Assembly (NCBI GenBank): GCA_964400865.1
Contig: CAYNWG010000006.1
Span: forward strand, 1-41,337
Direction: 5' to 3'
Length of the DNA stretch: 41,337 nt
Source of the DNA: DAOQVB01 sp964400865
Lineage (GTDB): Bacteria > Patescibacteriota > Microgenomatia > UBA1400 > PJMF01
Shown here: positions 31,847 to 39,036 of the stretch, in pieces
Position numbering within the stretch: position 1 is the stretch's first letter
Layout: every line of letters starts with the position of its first letter
Notes under the pieces: model-generated
The model's input: only the letters and a program-made list of their open reading frames with translations
Told to the model about the DNA's origin: nothing
The model's database searches: none
Translations under genes and position numbers: made by a program

Positions 31847-33534
31847 AGCGCTTACTGTTTTTTGCCATCTTACTTATTTTGCTTGCTACTCGCTCTTTTT
31901 GGACACATGATGGAATTCCATATACGCACGATGGCGAAAATCACCTAGTACGATTTGCCAATTACAAAGTAGCACTCAAAGAAGGGCAATTACCACCGCG
32001 TTTTGCTCCCAACTTACTTAATCACTATGGTTATCCTGTTTTTAATTATAACTATCCACTCGCCAATATCATTTCACTGCCATTTAGTTTTTTAAAATTT
32101 CATTATGAACTCACTTTTAAACTAATTATTTTTTTTGCGCTACTACTCGGAAGTTACGGTGTAATTCGGTGGCTAAGTCAGTATTCAACAAAAAAACTAC
32201 CGATTTTGGCGGCTTTAATCGCGTACTTATCTGGACCGCCGCTTATCTCAGCCCTTCTTTTTCGAGGAACTATGGGCGAAATACTCGCATATGCATTGTG
32301 GCCGTGGCTATTTTTCTCTTTTACTGAAGCAACAAAAAAACTTTCTAGCAAAAGGATTCTATTGAATATTATTTTGTGGACTGCTTTTTTACTATCTCAC
32401 AATATTAGTGTATTTGTAGCCGCTTTTGTTTTTCTAATTTTTGGTTTGTGGCAATACCTAGTCACGAAAGAACGACGGCAATTTGCGGTGCAAATCGCAA
32501 CCATTCTTACTGCCGCGATAGGTTTAAGTCTTTGGTTTTGGCTGCCTGCCATTGCAGAAATGACCGAAGTTGTTGTGTCACAGGCAGCCAACCAACGAGA
32601 ATACCTCTTACATTTTCCCACGCTGAAACAGCTACTCTATAGTTCCGTCACTTTTGGTTATTCATACCCAGGGCCAGTCGATACACTTAGTTTTTGGCTC
32701 GGATGGGTCATTCCACTGATTCTGTTAATTGTCGTCGCCATACTCGTTTCCAAAGTTACACGCAAACAACTTTCATTTCAAACATTGTTTAAAAGTTTTA
32801 AATCAAATCCATTGGGTATATTGATGCTACTTTTGGTGGTAAGCATATTTTTCCAACTGGAAATTTCTAGATATGTATGGCAATTACTGCCCAATTTTAG
32901 ATTAATTCAATTTCCTTGGCGATTTGGTATGTTTTCAACCATAGTTTCTTTACCAGTACTTGTATGGTTGTTACAAAAATACCATGCTGTAATAACACGT
33001 GGTGTTTGGTTGGTTTTGTTGTTTCAGTTATTAATAGTGGGGCAAGTAAGTCCAATTGAGTACGTAGCAAAACAAAAATTTGAATATGATCTTCACGGAG
33101 GCACTACCTCAACTCAAAACGAAAATGTTCCATTTACTTTTCGCTACTTGCTCATCGCCGATTGGCAACCTTCGGCTACTGTTTTTTCTGGGAAAGCAGA
33201 GATCGCGAAAGTAGAGTCTTGGAGTGGTTCCAATCGAATGTATCGAGTAAACGTCATGACACCAACTGTAATCGTAGAGCCAACAATGTACTTTCTTGGC
33301 TGGGAAACAAAAATTCGCGATGTTACTAACTCCGATCAGGATTTCAAAATTACTCCATATATTGATTCTGATGAAATACAGGGCAGAATCGCCTATTCAC
33401 TAGAGCCTGGAGTTTACCAGGTTCAAACTAAATTTACTCAGAATACTCCAGCTAGACGCATTGGCAACCTCAGTTTTATCATCACTGCCCTGACGCTTCT
33501 TGGTTTGGCAATCGTACGTAAATACCGGTTGTGA
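31843..33534 (+). CDS. PTPS-related polytopic membrane protein (GT-C-like), second copy
   Basis: 563 aa, same family as the gene at 12396. Shared blocks are THDGENHLVRF (His29-Asp30...His34...Arg37), LPPRFAPNLLNHYGYPVFNY, FLLSHNISVF, IQFPWRFGMF and a C-terminal beta-rich domain with FLGWETK before a final membrane helix. An AGGAAG sequence directly precedes the ATG. It ends with TGA at 33532-33534, then a 32-nt spacer and a new promoter. The two PTPS-related genes lie near the two ends of the + strand GT run, which may reflect an old block duplication or two distinct capping enzymes. Confidence 0.85.
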   Translation: MKRLLFFAILLILLATRSFWTHDGIPYTHDGENHLVRFANYKVALKEGQLPPRFAPNLLNHYGYPVFNYNYPLANIISLPFSFLKFHYELTFKLIIFFALLLGSYGVIRWLSQYSTKKLPILAALIAYLSGPPLISALLFRGTMGEILAYALWPWLFFSFTEATKKLSSKRILLNIILWTAFLLSHNISVFVAAFVFLIFGLWQYLVTKERRQFAVQIATILTAAIGLSLWFWLPAIAEMTEVVVSQAANQREYLLHFPTLKQLLYSSVTFGYSYPGPVDTLSFWLGWVIPLILLIVVAILVSKVTRKQLSFQTLFKSFKSNPLGILMLLLVVSIFFQLEISRYVWQLLPNFRLIQFPWRFGMFSTIVSLPVLVWLLQKYHAVITRGVWLVLLFQLLIVGQVSPIEYVAKQKFEYDLHGGTTSTQNENVPFTFRYLLIADWQPSATVFSGKAEIAKVESWSGSNRMYRVNVMTPTVIVEPTMYFLGWETKIRDVTNSDQDFKITPYIDSDEIQGRIAYSLEPGVYQVQTKFTQNTPARRIGNLSFIITALTLLGLAIVRKYRL

Positions 33535-33551
33535 CACTCTGCTAATCTCTT

Positions 33552-33557
33552 TACAAT
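33552..33557 (+). promoter_or_regulatory. -10 box for the galE-like gene
   Basis: TACAAT, 9 nt before ATG 33567, in the 32-nt spacer after the preceding stop. Expected leader about 3 nt. No clear -35. Confidence 0.45.
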
Positions 33558-33566
33558 AACGCACAT

Positions 33567-34496
33567 ATGAACCCACAACCCTTACGTATTATTGTTACAG
33601 GTGGATCTGGATTTCTAGGTCACCACTTACTTCGCGCTTTTGTGAATGCAGGACACGCAGTGCGAAATATCGATTTACGTCCCAATCCAGAATTTGAAAC
33701 ATTGCTGGCTGATGTGCGCGATAAAAATCGAATGAATGAATTAATTATAGATGCAGATGTGGTGATTCACCTCGCTTCATTGATTGAGGCTGGTGAATCT
33801 GTACAAGAGCCAGCCAAATATTTTGATAATAATGTAATGGGAACCTTATCGGTGCTAGAGGCAATGCGTCAAAATCAAATTAAGCGCTTCATCTTTTCAA
33901 GCAGCGCAGCAATCTATGGCGAACCCCTGCGGACTCCCATCTCGGAAGATGATCGTACCCTACCAATAAATCCGTATGGCGTAACCAAGCTCGCTATGGA
34001 AGGATTGCTGCGCTCATACGTAGAATCGTATGGTTTCACCGGTATGGCACTTCGCTACTTCAATCTATATGGCCCAGAGGAGCATCATCAACCAGAAACC
34101 CATGCAATTCCTCGCTTTATTAAACAGATTGTTCAAGATGAAGAAGTGACTCTTTGGGGAGATGGGGGACACCAACGTGACTATGTATTTATTACCGATG
34201 TAGTAGACGCCCACTTACTGGCTGTAAATTATGCGTTTGAACATCCCAACCAGTATCACTATTTCAATCTTTCTGCCGAACAACCCGCATCAGTTTTGGA
34301 GGTCATTAAGCATCTAGAAAGTAATCTAAATAAAAAAGCTAACATCAAGAATTTTCCTGATCGCCCCGGTGATCCTCGTGTACTAATTGCCGATGCCACC
34401 AAAGCTCATCGAGAGTTGGGTTGGTATGCCTCAACTACATTGGACATTGGTCTAAAAAAAACGGCACAGTACTTTACTACTAATCAATTACTATGA
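33567..34496 (+). CDS. NAD-dependent sugar epimerase (GalE/UDP-glucose 4-epimerase-like)
   Basis: Extended SDR enzyme of 309 aa. Rossmann motif VTGGSGFLGHHLL, IHLASLIEAGESVQEP, the catalytic Ser region FSSSAAIYGEP and the YxxxK pair in INPYGVTKLAMEG. RYFNLYGPEE and the C-terminal RPGDPRVLIADATKAHRELGW are typical of GalE and related UDP-sugar 4-epimerases. Slightly short for GalE (about 330 aa), so UDP-GlcNAc or UDP-uronate epimerase cannot be excluded. It would supply UDP-galactose or a similar donor to the glycosyltransferases here. Its stop overlaps the next start (ATGA). Confidence 0.88.
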   Translation: MNPQPLRIIVTGGSGFLGHHLLRAFVNAGHAVRNIDLRPNPEFETLLADVRDKNRMNELIIDADVVIHLASLIEAGESVQEPAKYFDNNVMGTLSVLEAMRQNQIKRFIFSSSAAIYGEPLRTPISEDDRTLPINPYGVTKLAMEGLLRSYVESYGFTGMALRYFNLYGPEEHHQPETHAIPRFIKQIVQDEEVTLWGDGGHQRDYVFITDVVDAHLLAVNYAFEHPNQYHYFNLSAEQPASVLEVIKHLESNLNKKANIKNFPDRPGDPRVLIADATKAHRELGWYASTTLDIGLKKTAQYFTTNQLL

Positions 34497-36007
34497 GAAA
34501 TTTATTTGTATTGTTAGTGATTGCCTTTGCACTGAGAGTTTGGTTTGTCAGCGATCATAATATTATTTTCTGGTTTGATCAGGCTCGGGATGCGATTCAA
34601 GCTACACAACTTTGGCAGGGAAATCTTAAATTAATGGGACCCTCAGCCTCAGGAACAAACGATACTGTCTATCATGGGGTACTGTATTACTATCTCATCT
34701 CACCTTGGTACGGAATTTTCGGTGGTGATCCAACTTGGGCAAGTTATTTCCTCGGCTTTCTTGGAGCATTGGCAATTCCACTAAATTATTGGTTGGGGTA
34801 TGCGATTACTCAAAAAAAGAGTATTGCCTTAGCTCTAGCATTCTTATTTAGCTTCTCTGCACAAGCCGTGGTGCTTTCAACTCTGCTTGGTAATCCAACT
34901 ATCGCCTTAGTAGCTTTTCCTCTTTTTTTCTTAAGTGTTTGGAAGCTATTCTACGATGGAAACCAGTCAAAAAAGTGGTGGTTGGTGCTTGGATTAAGTT
35001 ACGGATGGTTGGTTCAGGCAGCAATTTGGTTATTTCCCTTGATATTTATCCCCCTGATTTCATTGTATTTACTCTATTTTAGGCAACAAAAATCATTTCA
35101 AAATCAAATTCAGATTTCATCGATACTAATCGCGATGATTGCCACTCTTTTAATGACTAGTAGTATGATTCTCACCCAAATTAAATTGGCCAACGCTGGT
35201 GTGTTTACCTTGCAAAAAGTCGCTGAGGGTAACAGTGGTCACGAACGTGCGTCGATGTATTTACTTACCGATTACGTTTTTGCCTACGGAAAGAAAATTA
35301 CCAGCGTCTATTTTCCTTCTCATGCACTTGTGGCCTTGTTAGTATTTGTAATTTGCGCTACACAGTTCCCCAAGCTTGAATTAAAGAAGCGCCAATTTTA
35401 CCTATTAGTATTCCTCTCCCCAATCCTGATTAGTATTATTTTTCCACGCAACAACGATCATTTCTTTTTTATGATTGATTTACCATTGTATTTATTGTTA
35501 ATCGAAAGTCTCTGGTTAATCAAATTGCCAAAAAAATCGTTTCAGGTACTACTACTCGGCATTGTTTTTCTGTGTAGTAATATATTTGAACTACAATATT
35601 TGAAGCACAATCACTTGAGCACATTTGATACTTGGGGGTCGTCACTCAAGGATAGTCTGGCACTAGTTGACTATACGTATGCCAAAGCTGGGTCTCAACC
35701 GTTTACTATAGATACCTACACGGAAGCCTATCGGTACAACACAATTTGGTCATACTTATATTCATGGTATGGAAAAAATAAGTACGGGAGTATTCCAGCT
35801 TTTACCGGCATGTCTCAGGCGGGGATGATTCACCACAATTTGCTCCCTGAATCTACGTCCACCAAAGAGACTCATTTTGCCATTGTTCAACCCAATGTGG
35901 TGCTTCCACAACCATTTCTAGATGATTTCTTATCAATTCAAGACAGAAAAACTAATAGGTCAGCAAATGAATTTGAATTCGGCACGTTGAAGCTGTTTGC
36001 GTATTAA
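34493..36007 (+). CDS. GT-C-like membrane glycosyltransferase, xARD class copy 2
   Basis: 504 aa with about ten hydrophobic segments. Loop 1 reads IIFWFDQARDAIQATQLW (Asp29, Arg32, Asp33), then LMGPSASGTNDTVYHGVLYY and YLISPWYG. This matches the genes at 21806 and 36023 and differs from the 'DE / SFGD-K' class. The C-terminal third is soluble, rich in Tyr and Trp. It is translationally coupled to the galE-like gene by a 4-bp overlap, hinting that its donor may derive from that epimerase's product. Its stop lies 15 nt from the convergent related gene; no hairpin separates them. Confidence 0.82.
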   Translation: MRNLFVLLVIAFALRVWFVSDHNIIFWFDQARDAIQATQLWQGNLKLMGPSASGTNDTVYHGVLYYYLISPWYGIFGGDPTWASYFLGFLGALAIPLNYWLGYAITQKKSIALALAFLFSFSAQAVVLSTLLGNPTIALVAFPLFFLSVWKLFYDGNQSKKWWLVLGLSYGWLVQAAIWLFPLIFIPLISLYLLYFRQQKSFQNQIQISSILIAMIATLLMTSSMILTQIKLANAGVFTLQKVAEGNSGHERASMYLLTDYVFAYGKKITSVYFPSHALVALLVFVICATQFPKLELKKRQFYLLVFLSPILISIIFPRNNDHFFFMIDLPLYLLLIESLWLIKLPKKSFQVLLLGIVFLCSNIFELQYLKHNHLSTFDTWGSSLKDSLALVDYTYAKAGSQPFTIDTYTEAYRYNTIWSYLYSWYGKNKYGSIPAFTGMSQAGMIHHNLLPESTSTKETHFAIVQPNVVLPQPFLDDFLSIQDRKTNRSANEFEFGTLKLFAY

Positions 36008-36022
36008 ACACACGTTCCCACC

Positions 36023-37438
36023 TTAGTAAGAAAAAAGACTCACACTTAGTTTTGGAGTACAAACAATTGTTTTTTGAAATTCTTTATCAGAAAAGCGATT
36101 GAGCTCATAAAAATCTGTTTTACCTAACTCAAAATTTACGTCCTGATTAAAGACAGCCATAGTTTTGGGTTGTTGAGTAGTTATTTCCGTTACAGCAAAA
36201 GCGTTACAGCCAATTGATTTTGCCAAATAACTGTATTCCAAAGCCTGGTGATCATGTGAGGCAGTGTTGCCAACCACATAGATTGGTGCATCATTTTGCT
36301 CACAAACCCATTGTAAACAACTATTTTTTTCTGCAGTGGTGGGTGATGCTACCATAAAAAGATTGCTACTTAATAACCAGAAAATCAACGCTGTTCCAAG
36401 AGTCAACAGCATGACTATTTGCAATACAATAGGCATCGCTATAATGACTACGAGGACTAATGCCAGAATTCCAAATATATAGTGTCCGTGAACGGCAAAA
36501 GGAAAGAGCAGAGTACTACCCATGGTAAGAAACAATAAAGTCAAAGATTGCTCAAGTTGCATCGTTTTTTTCGAGTTATTCTGCAGAAGTAAAAATGAAA
36601 AACTCAGGCTCACGATAAAAATCAACCACACCCATTGATTTTGAAATACAGCTACTGTTAGTTGTTGCCATTTTTCAGCTTGGTCCGTAGAAACCTGCAG
36701 TACTTGTTGATTACTTAAGTTTTTAGTGAGTAAAAATTCATATCTTAGCTCAAAAACCAAAGTGCCAAGATTAACGATAAATGTACTCAGTAATAAAAAT
36801 ACTGCAAACAACGATAGCATGCGTTTCTTCTTTGAATGTTGCTTCCAAAGTTGATATACCACATAGATGAATACTACTAATGCAAAAGGCACAATCGAAT
36901 AACTTAGTCCAACGGCTAAAGCTAAACAAAAAGCTACAAATAACAATGATTTTGTAGTAATAGTTTGCCAATTAACCTTAGTCAACAATAATCCAATTGC
37001 CAAAGCCAATGGTAAAACAAAACTAGGATTCCATACCTGCCTTAATTGTTTAATCAATTCAGGATGGATGGTTACTACTACCACCATCGCTAAAACTTCA
37101 GTAAACGAGAGCCAGCCCTTTCTAACTGAGTACAAGCCCAATCCAAACCAAAGGATAAAATACACAAGAACCGCAATGTTAGTGGTATAGATAGAATGCG
37201 CGCTCAGCAAGTAAAACGGCATCAGCCAATAAAAATACCAAGCTGATTGATTAAAGCTGAGCGCGCTCGTGTGCGGTCCCAACAACGGTGGTAATTTGGT
37301 TTGCTCCCATTCATGTAGTTCCAAAAGATCTCTTGCGGAGTCACCAAATAACACCGCTGTTTTATCAATGGCAAATACTCTCAATACAACAAACAAAATC
37401 AACCACATAGCTAATAAGAGTACTTGCCATCGTTTCAT
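36023..37438 (-). CDS. GT-C-like membrane glycosyltransferase, xARD class copy 3
   Basis: About 471 aa. The start is set at ATG 37438 (MKRWQVLLLAMWL) because a TATGAT box (37446-37451) ends 7 nt upstream; ATG 37450 overlaps that box. Loop 1 has AVLFGDSARDLLELHEWEQT (Asp33, Arg36, Asp37) and LLGPHTSALSFNQSAWYF, matching the genes at 34493 and 21806. About ten membrane segments, then a C-terminal domain of about 100 residues with CLQWVCEQNDAPIYVVGN. It lies tail-to-tail with its paralogue at 34493. Confidence 0.82.
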   Translation of the reverse strand: MKRWQVLLLAMWLILFVVLRVFAIDKTAVLFGDSARDLLELHEWEQTKLPPLLGPHTSALSFNQSAWYFYWLMPFYLLSAHSIYTTNIAVLVYFILWFGLGLYSVRKGWLSFTEVLAMVVVVTIHPELIKQLRQVWNPSFVLPLALAIGLLLTKVNWQTITTKSLLFVAFCLALAVGLSYSIVPFALVVFIYVVYQLWKQHSKKKRMLSLFAVFLLLSTFIVNLGTLVFELRYEFLLTKNLSNQQVLQVSTDQAEKWQQLTVAVFQNQWVWLIFIVSLSFSFLLLQNNSKKTMQLEQSLTLLFLTMGSTLLFPFAVHGHYIFGILALVLVVIIAMPIVLQIVMLLTLGTALIFWLLSSNLFMVASPTTAEKNSCLQWVCEQNDAPIYVVGNTASHDHQALEYSYLAKSIGCNAFAVTEITTQQPKTMAVFNQDVNFELGKTDFYELNRFSDKEFQKTIVCTPKLSVSLFSY

Positions 37439-37445
37439 CAGAACT

Positions 37446-37451
37446 ATCATA
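37446..37451 (-). promoter_or_regulatory. -10 box for the 36023-37438 gene
   Basis: TATGAT on the minus strand with 7 nt before ATG 37438, predicting a leader of about 1 nt. It is in a 47-nt divergent region shared with the nucleotidyltransferase promoter. Confidence 0.45.
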
Positions 37452-37472
37452 CTGTATTACAGTAATTTTTGT

Positions 37473-37478
37473 TACAAT
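37473..37478 (+). promoter_or_regulatory. -10 box for the nucleotidyltransferase
   Basis: TACAAT, 7 nt before ATG 37486. The intervening CAGAGGT contains GAGG but lies too close to the ATG to work as a Shine-Dalgarno sequence, so leaderless initiation is more likely. Confidence 0.5.
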
Positions 37479-37485
37479 CAGAGGT

Positions 37486-38214
37486 ATGAAATATAACATT
37501 GTAATACTCGCTGGAGGATTTGGCACTCGATTAAAAGAACTGGGTGAAACCACTCCAAAAGCATTGCTGCACACCAGTCAGAATACGCTCATTGGTGAGT
37601 TATGTGAATCGATTAGTATGCTTCCCAATGTCAATCAAATCGTTTTAGTTACGAACGACCGTTTTCACAATCAGTTTCAATTTTGGTGTCAAAGCAATCC
37701 TAAACACTCACTCACTCAAATTATTAATGATGGTGCTACGAGCCCTGATTTACGATTGGGTGCTTTGGGGGATTTAGAACTAGCTAGAAAAAGCTTAGAT
37801 CATCACCTCCCCACGCTTGTTTTACCAAGTGATACTCACTTCACTTTTTCATTGAGCGAATTAACAATGCTGTATGAACAACAACAATCTTTTGTAACAG
37901 CCGTCTATGAAATGCCCAAAGAGAAGATTGCTAATCGATTGGGTTGTGCCAATATGGAAGAAAATCGAGTTACCGCATTTGAAGAAAAACCCACAGATCC
38001 TAAAAGCACGTGGGCATGTGCACCATTTTATATTTATTCCCCAGAAATTATTGGTCGTCTACAAGAATACCGATTAGCAGGGGGTAGTATGGATGCACCG
38101 AGTTCAATTATTCCTTGGCTCCTCCAACAAAACATTCCGGTTTTTGCTGCCAAAGTCAGTACCGCTATCGACGTTGGCACTGAAGTGGAGTATGAACTAA
38201 TCAAATCACTGTAA
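37486..38214 (+). CDS. Sugar-phosphate nucleotidyltransferase (RmlA/HddC-like)
   Basis: Expected to join a nucleoside triphosphate and a sugar-1-phosphate into a nucleotide sugar, 242 aa. The pyrophosphorylase signature is VILAGGFGTRLKELGETTPK, with Lys in PKALL. Further blocks are GALGDLELA, the metal-binding Asp in VLPSDTHF, AFEEKPTDP and the C-terminal AIDVGTEVEYELI. It is shorter than RmlA (about 290 aa) and has no C-terminal beta-helix like GlmU. It is the only candidate here to supply the missing RmlA step, though a guanylyl or uridylyl specificity is equally possible. Transcribed from its own leaderless promoter. Confidence 0.85.
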   Translation: MKYNIVILAGGFGTRLKELGETTPKALLHTSQNTLIGELCESISMLPNVNQIVLVTNDRFHNQFQFWCQSNPKHSLTQIINDGATSPDLRLGALGDLELARKSLDHHLPTLVLPSDTHFTFSLSELTMLYEQQQSFVTAVYEMPKEKIANRLGCANMEENRVTAFEEKPTDPKSTWACAPFYIYSPEIIGRLQEYRLAGGSMDAPSSIIPWLLQQNIPVFAAKVSTAIDVGTEVEYELIKSL

Positions 38215-38229
38215 AATGTAATCAACAAA

Positions 38230-38242
38230 GGCGAAAATCGCC
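38230..38242. repeat. Short hairpin after the nucleotidyltransferase gene
   Basis: GGCGA, AAA, TCGCC: a 5-bp perfect stem with a 3-nt loop, 16 nt after the stop codon. No T-run directly follows. It may protect the mRNA end or be part of the termination region with the following stem at 38246-38274. Confidence 0.4.
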
Positions 38243-38245
38243 AAT

Positions 38246-38274
38246 GAGTATTTTACTTTTTGTTACTCTTTTTT
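38246..38274 (+). terminator. Candidate intrinsic terminator
   Basis: GAGTA (38246-38250) can pair with TACTC (38264-38268) around a T-rich loop, directly followed by six T (38269-38274). The stem is short and mostly A:T, so it is a weak case; an alternative pairing AGTA/TACT (38247-38257) followed by five T gives a similar structure. Confidence 0.35.
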
Positions 38275-38286
38275 AAAGCCAACGTT

Positions 38287-38319
38287 TATAGTATTTGATA
38301 CTATAACTAATATTTAGTT
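38287..38319. promoter_or_regulatory. Two adjoining AT-rich palindromes (possible operator)
   Basis: TATAGTAT-TTG-ATACTATA (38287-38305) is a perfect 8-bp inverted repeat. It runs directly into AACTAA-TAT-TTAGTT (38305-38319), a perfect 6-bp inverted repeat; both have 3-nt centres. They lie 20 nt before the -10 box of the 113-aa gene, a suitable place for a regulator site. As RNA, the stems would be weak. Confidence 0.4.
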
Positions 38320-38339
38320 GATATATACGAATCAAATGC

Positions 38340-38345
38340 TATACT
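38340..38345 (+). promoter_or_regulatory. -10 box for the small membrane protein pair
   Basis: TATACT with 9 nt before ATG 38355; expected leader about 3 nt. Preceded by the paired palindromes. Confidence 0.45.
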
Positions 38346-38354
38346 ATCATTCAT

Positions 38355-38696
38355 ATGCCCTTATTTGGGAGGGAGGAACTACCAGACAAACCAATACCTT
38401 TTGTAAAACACGAGGCAGGCTGTCTTATCAAATTGTTACTATTTTCTTGTATTGGGGGAGGTGTAATCGCTGCTGTTATGGGCGGAGGCATTAGTGGGTT
38501 GCTCGCCGACATTGATGTCAAACCCAAAAACAGCTCCAATAATTGGCAAAATAACAACTCCCAACCCACATCTGACTATGGTCTAGGGGAATCCAACGGT
38601 GGTGGATTTTTAAGCGAACCAGATTCTCATGGTTGCACCCCATTTCAAAGACTGGCAAATGCACCAGGTTGCGATAATTATTTAGACGGTCGCTAG
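38355..38696 (+). CDS. Small single-pass membrane protein with Cys-containing tail, 113 aa
   Basis: Not recognised. Residues 1-22 are polar, then a membrane segment with a run of glycines (about residues 26-50, LLLFSCIGGGVIAAVMGGGI). A low-complexity Asn/Ser/Gln linker follows (NNWQNNNSQ). A short C-terminal segment has two Cys (HGCTPFQRLANAPGCDNYLD) that could form a disulfide outside the cell. A Cys (GCL) also precedes the membrane helix. It is followed 30 nt later by another small membrane protein and then the ABC exporter genes. It could be an envelope structural component or a secreted-peptide-like product; neither is shown. Confidence 0.7.
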   Translation: MPLFGREELPDKPIPFVKHEAGCLIKLLLFSCIGGGVIAAVMGGGISGLLADIDVKPKNSSNNWQNNNSQPTSDYGLGESNGGGFLSEPDSHGCTPFQRLANAPGCDNYLDGR

Positions 38697-38726
38697 TAAC
38701 TAGTATACGTTTTAGAAATCAATAGT

Positions 38727-38993
38727 ATGCCTAATCCTTTAGAAAAGTTAGCCGACTCTCACAATGATGTTGCAAATAAAGGATGCCTGGATCTGATTGC
38801 TGACGATTTAAAAACCGTTGGCATTTTTGCGATAATTGCCATCGTCGCTGCAGTGGCCTTGTGTGGACCCCTCGGCCTCGGCCTCTCTGCGTCTCAACCA
38901 TTGCCAGAAATTGACCAGCAATCCCTCAGAACGTTTGCGCAAATCGCATTCAGCACACTCACCAAAGGTGGATTCTTAGGTTTAGTCGCGTAA
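38727..38993 (+). CDS. Small membrane protein, 88 aa
   Basis: Not recognised. A polar N-terminal third (MPNPLEKLADSHND) contains GCL, as in the preceding gene. One strong membrane helix (about residues 32-52, VGIFAIIAIVAAVALCGP) follows, then a Gly/Leu stretch, an acidic patch and a weakly hydrophobic C-terminus (FSTLTKGGFLGLVA). The short tandem CTCGGC repeat at 38871-38885 encodes the GLGL part. It lies 30 nt after the 113-aa gene and 43 nt before the ABC permease ATG. It could be a small subunit or partner of either, without direct evidence. Confidence 0.65.
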   Translation: MPNPLEKLADSHNDVANKGCLDLIADDLKTVGIFAIIAIVAAVALCGPLGLGLSASQPLPEIDQQSLRTFAQIAFSTLTKGGFLGLVA

Positions 38994-39023
38994 AGATTGT
39001 TTCTCTGTTTTGCCACACCGTAG

Positions 39024-39029
39024 TACAAT
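39024..39029 (+). promoter_or_regulatory. -10 box for the ABC permease
   Basis: TACAAT, 7 nt before ATG 39037. It overlaps an alternative ATG at 39028, which supports 39037 as the real start over ATG 39028 and TTG 39010. Confidence 0.45.
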
Positions 39030-39036
39030 GGTGATA

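Noticed and set aside
36008..36022. Expected terminator between convergent GT-C genes
   Set aside because: The 15-nt spacer has no inverted repeat or T-run; the transcripts probably run into each other.
38871..38885. Tandem CTCGGC repeat
   Set aside because: Two and a half units encoding a Gly-Leu stretch; too short to be a meaningful repeat locus.
39010..39036. TTG start and ATG 39028 for the ABC permease
   Set aside because: They precede or overlap the TACAAT box; family homology begins after ATG 39037.
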